From Bradyrhizobium sp. (GTDB lineage: Bacteria; Pseudomonadota; Alphaproteobacteria; Rhizobiales; Xanthobacteraceae): a DNA stretch of 64,000 nt. The notes beneath the pieces are model-generated. The model saw only the letters and a list, made by a program, of their open reading frames with translations. It ran no database searches and was not told where the DNA came from. This document shows positions 8,563 to 16,781 of this stretch, in pieces. The position numbers and the translations under genes were made by a program. The stretch lies in NCBI RefSeq assembly GCF_030654605.1, contig NZ_JAURXB010000295.1, positions 1 through 64,000 on the forward strand, read 5' to 3'. The stretch's first letter is position 1; every line of letters starts with the position of its first letter.

Positions 8563-9738
8563 ATGCCCAACATCGAACGCATTGAAGACTTTGCCGACGA
8601 ACTCACCGCGATCCGCCGGGATCTGCACGCGCATCCCGAGATCGGTTTCGAGGAAGTCCGCACCTCCGGCATCGTCGCCGACAAGCTGACGCAATGGGGC
8701 ATCGAGGTGCATCGCGGCCTCGGCGGCACCGGCGTGGTCGGCGTCCTCAAGGGCAACAAGGGGACGAGCAGCAAGCGGATCGGGCTGCGCGCCGACATGG
8801 ACGCGCTGCCGATGGAAGAGAACACCAATCTGCGCTGGCGCTCGACCATTCCCGGCCGCTTCCACGGCTGCGGCCACGACGCTCACACCACCATGCTGCT
8901 CGGCACCGCGCGCTACCTGGCGGAAACCCGGAATTTCGACGGCACCGTGCATTTCATCTTCCAGCCGGCCGAGGAAGGCCTCGGCGGCGCGCGCGCCATG
9001 ATCAAGGACGGGCTGTTCGAGAAATTTCCCTGCGACGAGATCTACGGGCTGCACAATGCGCCGGACCTGAACCATGGCGAGATCGCGATCCTGCCGGGAC
9101 CGGCGATGGCCGGCGCCGACTTCTTCGACATCGTCATCAACGGCTACGGCGCGCATGGCGCGATGCCGAATCTGTCGAAAGATCCCGTCATCGTCGCGAT
9201 GACGCTCGGCCAGGCGCTGCAGAGCATCGTCAGCCGCAACGTCGATCCGCACGAGCCCGCGGTGCTGTCGATCACCCAGATCCACGCCGGCTCCGCCTAC
9301 AACGTGATACCCGGCGAGGCGAAACTGTGCGGTACCGTGCGGGCCTTTTCCGACGAGGTCCGCGTGCTGATCCGCGAGCGGATGCGCGCGCTCTGCGCCG
9401 GCATCGCCGCCTCCTTCCAGGTCGAGATATCGGTCGACATCCGCGACGGCTTCAGCGTGCTGATCAACGAGGAAGAGCAGTCCGCCGTCGTCGCCGAAGT
9501 GGCGCGCACGGTGGTCGACGCCGACAAGGTGATCACCCGGTCGAAGCCCAAGATGGGCAGCGAGGATTTTGCCGACATGATGCAGGTGGTGCCCGGGGCG
9601 TATTTCTGGGTCGGACATGAAGGCTCGGTGCCGGTGCACAATCCCGGCTACGTCCTCGACGACAAGATCCTCCCCATTGGCGCCAGCATGTTCGCGCGCA
9701 TCATCGAAACCCGTCTTCCGGCGGGTGCCCATGCATAA
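8563..9738 (+). CDS. M20D amidohydrolase (hippurate / N-acyl amino acid hydrolase family)
   Basis: Metal-dependent N-acyl-amino-acid amidohydrolase of about 391 residues. Diagnostic M20D features are RRDLHAHPEIGFEE near 18, LRADMDALPMEE, HGCGHDAHTTMLLG (Cys and His ligands), FQPAEEGLGGARAMI with the catalytic Glu pair, GLHNAPDL, and a final VPVHNPGYVLDD with a His ligand. The start ATG 8563 follows a 32-base gap after the M81 gene. The stop lies eight bases inside the next gene, suggesting coupled translation. Substrate class is known from the family; the actual acyl amino acid is not. Confidence 0.93.
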   Translation: MPNIERIEDFADELTAIRRDLHAHPEIGFEEVRTSGIVADKLTQWGIEVHRGLGGTGVVGVLKGNKGTSSKRIGLRADMDALPMEENTNLRWRSTIPGRFHGCGHDAHTTMLLGTARYLAETRNFDGTVHFIFQPAEEGLGGARAMIKDGLFEKFPCDEIYGLHNAPDLNHGEIAILPGPAMAGADFFDIVINGYGAHGAMPNLSKDPVIVAMTLGQALQSIVSRNVDPHEPAVLSITQIHAGSAYNVIPGEAKLCGTVRAFSDEVRVLIRERMRALCAGIAASFQVEISVDIRDGFSVLINEEEQSAVVAEVARTVVDADKVITRSKPKMGSEDFADMMQVVPGAYFWVGHEGSVPVHNPGYVLDDKILPIGASMFARIIETRLPAGAHA

Positions 9739-11152
9739 ACCAGACCCCAGGGAAGCCGTCACGTCGCTGCACGACCTCAGCGCCGTCGATCTGATCGAGG
9801 GTTTCAAGGCCGGCCAGTTCTCGCCGTCGGAAGTGCTGGAGGACGTGCTGACGCATGTCGCGGCGTGGGAGCCGCACATCAAGGCGCTGTACGCCTTCGA
9901 TCCGGACGGCGCGCGGGCGGTTGCCCGAACATCGACCGAACGCTGGCAGAAGGGCGAGCCGATGGGCCTGCTCGACGGCGTGCCTGTTACCATCAAGGAA
10001 AACATCGCCACCAAGGGCGTGCCGGTGCCGCTGGGTGCCGCCAGCGTCAAACTGGTCGCGGCGGAGCGGGATGCGCCGCCCGCGGCGCGCCTGCGCGAAG
10101 CCGGCGCGGTGATCTTTTCAAAAACCACCATGCCGGATTACGGCATGCTGTCGTCGGGGCTTTCGAGCTTCCATCCCCTCACCCGCAATCCCTGGGACCT
10201 CGGCAAGAACCCCGGCGGCTCCAGTTCCGGCGCAGGTGCCGCGGCTGCCGCGGGTTACGGCCCGTTGCATCTCGGCACCGATATCGGCGGCTCGGTGCGC
10301 TTGCCCGCCTGCTGGTGCGGCCTGGTCGCGTTGAAGCCCAGCCTGGGGCGAATTCCGGTCGACCCGCCCTATGTCGGCCGCGTCGCCGGACCGATGACGC
10401 GCATCGTCGATGACGCCGCGCTGATGATGAGCGTGCTGTCGAAGCCCGATCGCCGCGACGGCATGAGCCTGCCGCCCAACGACATCAACTGGAGGGCGCT
10501 GGAAAAATCGCCGCGCAAATTGCGCATCGGGCTGATGCTCGATGCCGGCACTGGCCAGGCGCTGGAGAAGGACGTGCGCGAAGTCGCCGTGAAGGCTGCG
10601 AAGGCGTTCGAATCCGCCGGCGCCGTTATCACCGAAGTCGATGGCGTGATGACGCGCGAGATCCTCGACGGGCTCGACAATTTCTGGCGCGCCCGGATGT
10701 GGGACGATCTGTCGAAACTGCCGCCGGCCGAGCGCGCCAAGGCGCTGCCCTATATCCTCAAATGGGCGGAGACCGGCGCCAAACTCTCGGGTGTCGACGT
10801 CATCAGGGGCTTCAACGCCACCATGGCGATCCGGGCGGCGGCCGCAAAGCTGTTCTGCGAGATCGACTATGTGATTTCGCCGGTGTCGCCGGTGGTGAAT
10901 TTCGCCGCCGAGCTCGCCGCTCCGATCAACGATCCCGACAAGCCATTCGAGCACATCGCCTATACCGTGCCGTGGAACATGGCGGAAAACCCGGCCGTCT
11001 CGATCAATGGCGGCTTCGACAAGAAGGGTTTTCCGATCGGCGTCCAGATCGTCGGCCGCCGCTTCGACGACATCGGCGTGCTCGGCATGGCCAAGGCGTT
11101 CGAGGGCTTGCGCGGGCCGCAGAAGCCGTGGCCGAGCCCGCCGAAGAAGTGA
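9731..11152 (+). CDS. Amidase signature family protein
   Basis: Amide hydrolase of about 473 residues using the Ser-cisSer-Lys triad: Lys near 89 in GVPVTIKENIATKG, cis-Ser near 164 in NPGGSSSGAGAA, nucleophile Ser near 188 in GTDIGGSVRLPA. It resembles AtzE/GatA-type amidases. There are no gatB or gatC neighbours, so a catabolic role is likelier than tRNA amidotransfer. ATG 9731 overlaps the M20D gene by eight bases. It completes a row of amide-bond hydrolases (M20, M81, M20D, amidase) with one oligopeptide transporter. Confidence 0.92.
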   Translation: MHKPDPREAVTSLHDLSAVDLIEGFKAGQFSPSEVLEDVLTHVAAWEPHIKALYAFDPDGARAVARTSTERWQKGEPMGLLDGVPVTIKENIATKGVPVPLGAASVKLVAAERDAPPAARLREAGAVIFSKTTMPDYGMLSSGLSSFHPLTRNPWDLGKNPGGSSSGAGAAAAAGYGPLHLGTDIGGSVRLPACWCGLVALKPSLGRIPVDPPYVGRVAGPMTRIVDDAALMMSVLSKPDRRDGMSLPPNDINWRALEKSPRKLRIGLMLDAGTGQALEKDVREVAVKAAKAFESAGAVITEVDGVMTREILDGLDNFWRARMWDDLSKLPPAERAKALPYILKWAETGAKLSGVDVIRGFNATMAIRAAAAKLFCEIDYVISPVSPVVNFAAELAAPINDPDKPFEHIAYTVPWNMAENPAVSINGGFDKKGFPIGVQIVGRRFDDIGVLGMAKAFEGLRGPQKPWPSPPKK

Positions 11153-11160
11153 CCCAAAGT

Positions 11161-11252
11161 CGTCATGGCCGGGCTTGGCCCGGCCATCCACGTCTTCGCT
11201 TCATCCGCAAGAAAGGAAGACGTGAATGCCCGGGTCAAGCCCGGGCATGACG
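11161..11252. repeat. Palindromic intergenic element, family A (copy 2)
   Basis: Same arms as the copy at 2892 (CGTCATGGCCGGGCTTGGCC / GGTCAAGCCCGGGCATGACG). It begins eight bases after the amidase stop codon, between the amidase and the enoyl-CoA hydratase. Confidence 0.9.
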
Positions 11253-11303
11253 ATGTTGAATGATCGCGGTCCAACAACACAGAATAAGCAGGAAGGAAAA
11301 CCC

Positions 11304-12194
11304 ATGGCCTACGAGACCATCAAATACGAGGTCGACGAGCAGATTCTCACCATCACGCTGAACCGGCCCGACAAGCTCAACGCCTTCAACGGCACCATGC
11401 AGGCGGAATTGATCGCGGCGTTCGATGCGGCCGACAAGGACGACAATGTCCGTGCCATCATCGTCACCGGCGCGGGGCGCGGGTTCTGCGCCGGCGCCGA
11501 CCTCTCCTCCGGCGCCGACACCTTCGATCGCGACGCGCGGCGCGGGCCCGTCAAACGGCTGGCCGACGGCAAGGTCGATTACAGCGATCCCCAGGTGCGC
11601 GACGGCGGCGGCCAGGTCACCTTGCGGATCTTCAAATGCCTGAAACCCGTGATCGCGGCGATCAACGGCCCGGCGGTCGGCATCGGCGCCACCATGCTGC
11701 TGCCGATGGATATCCGCATTGCCTCGGAAAACGCCCGGATCGGATTCGTGTTCTCGCAGCGCGGCATCGTGCCGGAGGCGGCGTCGAGCTGGTTCCTGCC
11801 GCGCCTCGTCGGCATCTCCCAGGCGCTGGAGTGGTGCTACACCGGAAAAGTATTTCCGGCGCAGGAAGCACTCGCCGGCCGCCTCGTCAGCAAGGTCGTG
11901 CCACCCGATGACCTGCTGCCAACCGCGCGCGCCATGGCCAGGGAGTTCGCCGCGAAGACCGCGCCGGTGTCGGTGGCACTGATCCGCCAGATGATGTGGC
12001 GCATGCTCGGCGCCGACGATCCGATGGAAGCCCACAAGGTCGACAGCCGCGGCATTTACGCGCGCGGCCGTTCCGAGGATGTGAAGGAAGGCGTTGTGTC
12101 GTTCCTGGAAAAGCGTCCGGCAGTGTTCAAGAACAAGGTGTCGACGGACATGCCCGACTATTTCCCGTGGTGGGACGAGCGGGAGTATAGGTAG
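11304..12194 (+). CDS. Enoyl-CoA hydratase/isomerase family protein
   Basis: Crotonase-fold enzyme of about 296 residues acting on acyl-CoA thioesters. ATG 11304 is preceded by AGGAAGGAAAA. The motif IVTGAGRGFCAGADLSS supplies one oxyanion-hole amide. The second is in NGPAVGIGATMLLPMDIRIA, followed by FSQRGIVPEAASSWFLPRLVG, whose Glu sits at a usual catalytic position. It is somewhat longer than EchA (about 260), with a lid extension of about 35 residues near 75-110. Standing between palindromic elements, it may be transcribed separately. Substrate not predictable. Confidence 0.9.
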   Translation: MAYETIKYEVDEQILTITLNRPDKLNAFNGTMQAELIAAFDAADKDDNVRAIIVTGAGRGFCAGADLSSGADTFDRDARRGPVKRLADGKVDYSDPQVRDGGGQVTLRIFKCLKPVIAAINGPAVGIGATMLLPMDIRIASENARIGFVFSQRGIVPEAASSWFLPRLVGISQALEWCYTGKVFPAQEALAGRLVSKVVPPDDLLPTARAMAREFAAKTAPVSVALIRQMMWRMLGADDPMEAHKVDSRGIYARGRSEDVKEGVVSFLEKRPAVFKNKVSTDMPDYFPWWDEREYR

Positions 12195-12198
12195 AAGT

Positions 12199-12317
12199 CG
12201 TCATTGCGAGGAGCGAAGCGACGAAGCAATCCATTCTTCCTATCCTTGGCGAGATGGATTGCTTCGCGGAGCCTGTCATCGGGCGGCATTCGCGCGACCC
12301 GTTGGCTCGCAATGACG
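12199..12317. repeat. Palindromic intergenic element, family B (copy 2, extended form)
   Basis: Family B arms plus an extra internal segment of about 45 bases reading GCGGAGCCTGTCATCGGGCG and on to ..GACCCGTTGGCTCGC. The same segment occurs in opposite orientation in copy 3 at 15925. It lies between two convergent genes and may serve both 3' ends. Confidence 0.88.
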
Positions 12318-12320
12318 GCC

Positions 12321-13295
12321 CTACCGCATCATCAACGCCACGCGTCCGATCGCCTTGCGTTCGATCAGCAGCCGCATCGCCTGCGCATAATCCTGCAGCG
12401 GCAGCCGGTGCGAGACGTTGGGTCGGATTTTTCCGGCCTCCGCCCATTGCAGGAGCGCCTGAAGACGCACCTCCCCCAACGCCGGACTTCGCCGCACCGC
12501 TTCGCCGGCGCGGACGCCGAGCACGCTGGCGCCCTTGATCAGCAACAAGTTGGTGCGGGCAAGACCGATGCCGCCCGTAAAACCGATTACCAGCAGCCGG
12601 GCGCCCCAGGCGATGCAGCGCACGCTGTTTTCAAAAGTCTCGCCGCCGACGGGATCGAACACCACGTCGACGCCGCGGCCGTCGGTGATGCGCTTGACGG
12701 CATCGCGGAACGGCTCGCGGCCGTAGAGCACCAGATGATCGGCGCCGCGCGCCTGCGCCACTGCGAGTTTTTCCTCGCTCGAAGCCGCCGCTATCACGGT
12801 GGCGCCCAGCATCTTGCCCATCTCGACCGCGGCCAGCCCAACGCCGCCGCCAGCGCCATGCACCAGCAGCACTTCGCCCGGCTGAATCCGGCCGCGATCG
12901 ATCAGCGCGTGATAGGCGGTGCCGTGGCCGGCCAGAAAGGTCGCGCCCTCGGCGTAGTCGAAGGTCGATGGCAGCGGCGTCAATTGTGACGGCGTGACGA
13001 CAGCCTCGTCGGCCCAGGCGCCGTGCCGCATCTTGACGATTACGCGGTCGCCGACCGCGACGCCAGCGGCGCCGTTGACCTCGATCACCTCGCCGGCGGC
13101 TTCCACCCCCGGCGTGAACGGCAGCGGCGGCTTGAGCTGGTACTCGCCGGCCGCCATCAGCACGTCGGGAAAATTGATCCCGGCGGCATGCACCGCGACG
13201 CGAACCTCGCCGGGCGCCAGCGGCACCGAGGCGAAGCTTTCCAGACGCATTCTCTCGGGCGGGCCGAGTTCGCGGCAGACCACTTTCCGCGGCAT
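12321..13295 (-). CDS. NADPH:quinone oxidoreductase family protein (zinc-independent MDR)
   Basis: Medium-chain reductase of about 324 residues. It has an N-terminal GroES-like domain (VAVHAAGINFPDVLMAAGEY) and a Rossmann domain with VHGAGGGVGLAAVEMGKMLGA for NADPH. The catalytic-zinc Cys/His set of alcohol dehydrogenases is missing, as expected for quinone or enoyl reductases. The start is the ATG at 13295, which overlaps the preceding gene's TGA by one base (TGATG). The longer open frame reaching 13559 is antisense-like extension inside that neighbour. Translational coupling to a chromene-carboxylate-isomerase-like protein suggests an aromatic or CoA-ester catabolic step. Confidence 0.92.
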   Translation of the reverse strand: MPRKVVCRELGPPERMRLESFASVPLAPGEVRVAVHAAGINFPDVLMAAGEYQLKPPLPFTPGVEAAGEVIEVNGAAGVAVGDRVIVKMRHGAWADEAVVTPSQLTPLPSTFDYAEGATFLAGHGTAYHALIDRGRIQPGEVLLVHGAGGGVGLAAVEMGKMLGATVIAAASSEEKLAVAQARGADHLVLYGREPFRDAVKRITDGRGVDVVFDPVGGETFENSVRCIAWGARLLVIGFTGGIGLARTNLLLIKGASVLGVRAGEAVRRSPALGEVRLQALLQWAEAGKIRPNVSHRLPLQDYAQAMRLLIERKAIGRVALMMR

Positions 13296-13903
13296 CAGGC
13301 CGCCCGCGCCTTCAGGCGCGCCAGCGCCTCGCGGATCAGCGGCATGCGGTCGTTGCCGAAATACATGTCGGTCTTGTCGAGAAAGATGGTCGGCGACCCG
13401 AACCCGCCGCGCGCCATCACCTCGTCGGTATTGGTCTTGAGCTGGTCCTTGATCGCCTGGTCGCCGATGCCGGCAAAGAATTTGGCGGGATCGACGCCGA
13501 CGCTGCTGCAGATTTCGGCCAGCACCTCGTCCTTCGAAATGTCCTTGTCGGCGCCCCAATAGGCCTCGAATACCGCGCGGGCGAACGGCACCATGTCGTT
13601 ACCGAGGAAGATGCAGCCGCGCATCGCCTTGACGCTGTTCACCGGAAATACCGTCGGCGGCATCTTGATCGCGAGGCCGGCGGAGCGCGCCCAGTCGGCG
13701 AGATCCTTCTTCTGGTAACGCGCCTTCAGCGGCACCGGCGCCTCGCGCGAGGCATAGACGCTGGGATTGATGGAATTGAAGATGCCGCCGACCAGGATCG
13801 GCCGCCACGAAATCCCGGCGCCGAACTCCTTTGCGACGGGCTGGATGTTGTGGAAGGCGAGATAGGTCCAGGGGCTGGAGCAGTCGAAGAAGAATTCGAT
13901 CAT
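13295..13903 (-). CDS. 2-hydroxychromene-2-carboxylate isomerase family protein (DsbA fold)
   Basis: Glutathione-dependent isomerase-like protein of the kappa-GST/DsbA superfamily, about 202 residues. The start MIEFFFDCSSPWTYLAF carries the Ser-Pro motif that replaces the DsbA CxxC. VGGIFNSINP, PPTVFPVNSVKAMR and the cis-Pro region GGFGSPTIFLDKTDMYFGNDR are typical of HCCA isomerases. I chose ATG 13903, where homology begins; the frame extends 13 codons further up. In naphthalene pathways this enzyme isomerises HCCA, but homologues occur widely without that pathway and none of the other naphthalene genes is here. Confidence 0.9.
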   Translation of the reverse strand: MIEFFFDCSSPWTYLAFHNIQPVAKEFGAGISWRPILVGGIFNSINPSVYASREAPVPLKARYQKKDLADWARSAGLAIKMPPTVFPVNSVKAMRGCIFLGNDMVPFARAVFEAYWGADKDISKDEVLAEICSSVGVDPAKFFAGIGDQAIKDQLKTNTDEVMARGGFGSPTIFLDKTDMYFGNDRMPLIREALARLKARAA

Positions 13904-13935
13904 GGTGGCGTTTCCTTTTTGTTTCGATTTCTCGA

Positions 13936-14042
13936 TCCTCATCCTGAGGAGCGCGCTCTTCGCGCGCGTCTCGAAGGATGAGTGGCACCGTCTGTGGCCT
14001 CATGGTTCGAGACGGCTCAAGGGCGCCTCCTCACCATGAGGA
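13936..14042. repeat. Palindromic intergenic element, family G (copy 1)
   Basis: Imperfect inverted repeat containing CCTCATCCTGAGGAGCGCGC, TCGAAGGATGAG, TGGTTCGAGACG and CCTCCTCACCATGAGGA modules. The related copy at 26650-26777 has the modules in the opposite orientation. It fills most of the gap between the GST and isomerase genes. Confidence 0.8.
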
Positions 14043-14056
14043 ATTGGCACCCGTGA

Positions 14057-14761
14057 TTACGTCTTTCCCGCCATCTCCTTCGCCTTCTGGCCGAACATGT
14101 TCCTGCGCGCCTCCTCGTCGAACGGTTCCTTGACGAACTTGCCGATCGCCAGCCCGGCCTGCACCTGCGGCCTGGCGCGGACCGCGGCATACCAGCGTTT
14201 GACGTTCGGATAGTCGTCGAGGGAAAAGCCCTGCGCCTTGTGGGTCATGGTCCAGGGAAAACAGGCGATGTCGGCGATCGAATAGTCGTCGCCTGCGACA
14301 TAAGCTGCGGTCTTGTCGAGTTGCCGGTCGAGCACGCCATACAATCTCGCCGCCTCGTCGCGGTAGCGCTCGATGGCGTAGGGAATCTTTTCCGCGGCAT
14401 AGAGCGCAAAGTGGCCGTGCTGGCCGAGCATCGGTCCGAGCCCGCTCATCTGCCACATCACCCACTGCACCACTTTGGAACGGCCGCGCGCGTCGCCGGG
14501 GAGAAAGCGGCCGGTCTTTTCCGCCAGATAAATCAGGATGGCGCCGGTCTCGAACACCGAAAACGGCTCGCCGCCATCTGATGGCGCGTGGTCGACAACA
14601 GCGGGTATCCGGTTGTTCGGGCTGATGGCGAGAAATTCCGGCCGGAACTGTTCGCCCGAGCGGATGTTGACGGGAATCACGGTGTAGGGAAGCCCGAGCT
14701 CCTCCAGCATGATCGAGATTTTCCAGCCGTTCGGCGTCGGCGCGTAGTGCAGGTCGATCAT
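14057..14761 (-). CDS. Glutathione S-transferase family protein (YfcG/Ure2-like)
   Basis: Cytosolic GST-fold enzyme of about 234 residues. The N-terminal thioredoxin domain reads MIDLHYAPTPNGWKISIMLE, with Asn in the position used for glutathione activation in the Nu/YfcG group. ISPNNRIPAVVD holds the cis-Pro, and FETGAILIYLAEKTG is the glutathione gamma-Glu site. The C-terminal helical domain follows (DDYSIADIACFPW). ATG 14761 fits homology; a GTG nine codons upstream is the only alternative. Possible roles are disulphide-bond reduction or conjugation of electrophiles. Confidence 0.9.
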   Translation of the reverse strand: MIDLHYAPTPNGWKISIMLEELGLPYTVIPVNIRSGEQFRPEFLAISPNNRIPAVVDHAPSDGGEPFSVFETGAILIYLAEKTGRFLPGDARGRSKVVQWVMWQMSGLGPMLGQHGHFALYAAEKIPYAIERYRDEAARLYGVLDRQLDKTAAYVAGDDYSIADIACFPWTMTHKAQGFSLDDYPNVKRWYAAVRARPQVQAGLAIGKFVKEPFDEEARRNMFGQKAKEMAGKT

Positions 14762-14894
14762 GGATTCACCCTGAGGGAAGCTGCCCACATCCTAGCCCGC
14801 GGGCTCACGCCCTTCCAGTCATCAAGGCGGTCTTGTGGGGCGACTGCCGAACATGGCACACAGGCGCAAACGATAACCCTCCGGGAGGCCCACC

Positions 14895-15917
14895 ATGCTG
14901 TTTCCAACCACGATCGCAGGCTCCTTGCCGAAGCCGGAATGGCTGGCCGAGCCCAACACGCTGTGGGCGCCGTGGAAGTCGAAAGGCGAGGAACTGGCGC
15001 GGGCCAAGCGCGACGCCACCATGCTGGCCATCAAACTGCAGGAAGATGCCGGCATCGACATCGTCACCGAGGGCGAGCAGGCGCGGCAGCATTTCGTCCA
15101 TGGCTTCATGGAGAAGATCGAGGGCATCGATTTCGCCCACAAGGTCGAGATGGGAATCCGGAAAGACCGCTACAAGGCGATGGTGCCGCAGGTGGTGGCG
15201 CCGCTCAGGCTGAAGGGCCGCGTCCATGCCGACGAGGCCCGGGTAGCCCGCACCCACACCACGCGAAAACTGAAATTCACCCTGCCCGGCCCGATGACCA
15301 TCATCGATACCGTCGCCGACGGCTATTATGGCGATCGCGTCAAGATGGCGTTCGCCTTTGCCGAACTGCTCAACGAGGAAGCCAGGGCCTTGCAGGCCGA
15401 CGGCGTCGACATGATCCAGTTCGACGAACCCGCCTTCAACGTCTTCATGGACGAGGTTTCGGACTGGGGCATCAAGGCGCTGGAGCGCGCCGCCGAGGGC
15501 CTGACCTGCGCCACCGCCGTGCACATCTGCTACGGCTACGGCATCAAGGCCAATACCGACTGGAAGGAAACGCTGGGCGCCGAATGGCGGCAGTACGAGG
15601 ATATCTTTCCGGCAATCGCCAAGAGCCCGATCCAGCAGGTCGCGATCGAGTGCCGCAATTCGAAGGTGCCGCTCGACCTGCTGGCGCTGCTCACCGGCAA
15701 GATCGTGCAGGCCGGCGTGATCGATGTCGCCAGCGACACCGTCGAGACCGCGGAGGACGTGGTCAAGGTGATCGAGGCCGTCTCAAAGTTCGTGCCGAAG
15801 AGCAACATCATCGCGACCACCAATTGCGGCATGGCGCCGATGCGCCGCGATATCGCGGAAGCGAAGCTGATGGCGCTGGGCGCGGGCGCGAAGCTGGCAA
15901 GGCAGAGGTTGGGGTGA
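14895..15917 (+). CDS. Stand-alone cobalamin-independent methionine synthase catalytic domain (core-MetE family)
   Basis: 340 residues covering only the C-terminal barrel of MetE (full MetE is about 750). All four zinc ligands are present by position: His210 and Cys212 in AVHICYGYG, Glu252 in VAIECRNSK, Cys311 in TTNCGMAPM. The N-terminus FPTTIAGSLPKPEWL is the usual start, and ATG 14895 follows CCGGGAGG. Short MetE homologues include folate-independent methionine synthases that take methyl groups from other donors, and thiol transferases such as epoxyalkane:coenzyme M transferase. The methyl or alkyl donor here is unknown. Divergent from the GST gene by about 130 bases. Confidence 0.88.
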   Translation: MLFPTTIAGSLPKPEWLAEPNTLWAPWKSKGEELARAKRDATMLAIKLQEDAGIDIVTEGEQARQHFVHGFMEKIEGIDFAHKVEMGIRKDRYKAMVPQVVAPLRLKGRVHADEARVARTHTTRKLKFTLPGPMTIIDTVADGYYGDRVKMAFAFAELLNEEARALQADGVDMIQFDEPAFNVFMDEVSDWGIKALERAAEGLTCATAVHICYGYGIKANTDWKETLGAEWRQYEDIFPAIAKSPIQQVAIECRNSKVPLDLLALLTGKIVQAGVIDVASDTVETAEDVVKVIEAVSKFVPKSNIIATTNCGMAPMRRDIAEAKLMALGAGAKLARQRLG

Positions 15918-15924
15918 GGTTTTC

Positions 15925-16046
15925 CGTCATTGCGAGCCAACGGGTCGCGCGAATGCGCGCCCGATGACAGGCTCCGCGAAGCAATCCAGCTTGCTGCGCA
16001 AAGAAAGAAGCTGGATTGCTTCGTCGCTTCGCTCCTCGCAATGACG
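15925..16046. repeat. Palindromic intergenic element, family B (copy 3, extended form)
   Basis: Starts seven bases after the MetE-like stop codon. It has the family B arms and, next to the left arm, the extension beginning GAGCCAACGGGTCGCGCGAA that copy 2 carries inverted. It separates two convergent genes. Confidence 0.9.
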
Positions 16047-16052
16047 GGATAA

Positions 16053-16676
16053 TTACGCCATCATCCCCACCGCGCTCGGATGCAGCACGGGAACATATCC
16101 AGCGCCCAGCGCGCGCAGCGTCGAGGGTGGGGTCAGCAACATGGGTCCCCAGATCGCATCAGCCGCGGCGCCATAACCGGCCGGCGACCATTTCAGCGGC
16201 CGGCCCTGCACGACCAGGTAGCTCTCCGCGCCTTCCTGCAGCATCGCGCCGTCGGGCAATTCGCGCAGCGGCAACGCCAGCGGATAGGCCCGTTTCTTGC
16301 CGCGATCGAGCCGCTCGCGGTGAAGCACGGCATCGATGTCGCGCGCGAGGACCCGGCTGACGCCATTGCCCTGTTCCCAGCAGCTGCGAAACCGGTCGGC
16401 ATCGTCGCGGCGGCAATAGAAGCAGGGGCGATGCCCGGCCGCGAGCGCGGTGGCTTCATCGAGAAAGAACAGCTCGGTCCAGCTGCGGCCGCCCATCACC
16501 TCACGCCGGCGCCCGCGGAATTCGCACACGCAGGTCAACCACGCCTGGCTCGCCCAGCGCCGCGTCAGGGTTTTGGTGGCGGGATCGTGGATGATGCCGC
16601 GATTGCCGGTGAACAACCCGCGATGCGGCGTGGCGACGATGTCGCCGGTGGGCGTGACGCGGTTTTGCAGCGGCAT
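16053..16676 (-). CDS. Conserved hypothetical protein with a CxxC motif
   Basis: About 207 residues, no signal peptide and no recognised enzyme family. Recognisable segments are a basic N-terminus (PLQNRVTPTGDI), HRGLFTGNRGIIHD, WASQAWLTCVCEFRGRRRE, GHRPCFYCRRDDADRF with a CxxC that could bind a metal or act in redox, and VVQGRPLKWSPAGYG near the C-terminus. ATG 16676 is taken because the upstream open frame is repeat sequence. It is downstream of gpt on the same strand but separated by a family B palindrome. I cannot assign a function. Confidence 0.75.
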   Translation of the reverse strand: MPLQNRVTPTGDIVATPHRGLFTGNRGIIHDPATKTLTRRWASQAWLTCVCEFRGRRREVMGGRSWTELFFLDEATALAAGHRPCFYCRRDDADRFRSCWEQGNGVSRVLARDIDAVLHRERLDRGKKRAYPLALPLRELPDGAMLQEGAESYLVVQGRPLKWSPAGYGAAADAIWGPMLLTPPSTLRALGAGYVPVLHPSAVGMMA

Positions 16677-16702
16677 TTGTAGCTCGATCGGTGAGTCATA
16701 AC

Positions 16703-16781
16703 CGTCATTGCGAGCGCAGCGAAGCAATCCATTCTTTCTTTTCGCTGTGAGATGGATTGCTTCGCTGCGCTCGCAATGACG
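16703..16781. repeat. Palindromic intergenic element, family B (copy 4)
   Basis: Compact family B copy (CGTCATTGCGAGCGCAGCGA ... CTGCGCTCGCAATGACG). Its right end is immediately next to the gpt stop codon (reverse-strand TAA at 16784-16782). Confidence 0.92.

Noticed and set aside
12321..13559. 412-codon reading of the quinone reductase
   Set aside because: The extra N-terminal residues are an out-of-phase reading of the isomerase gene. The TGATG junction at 13295 gives the correct start.
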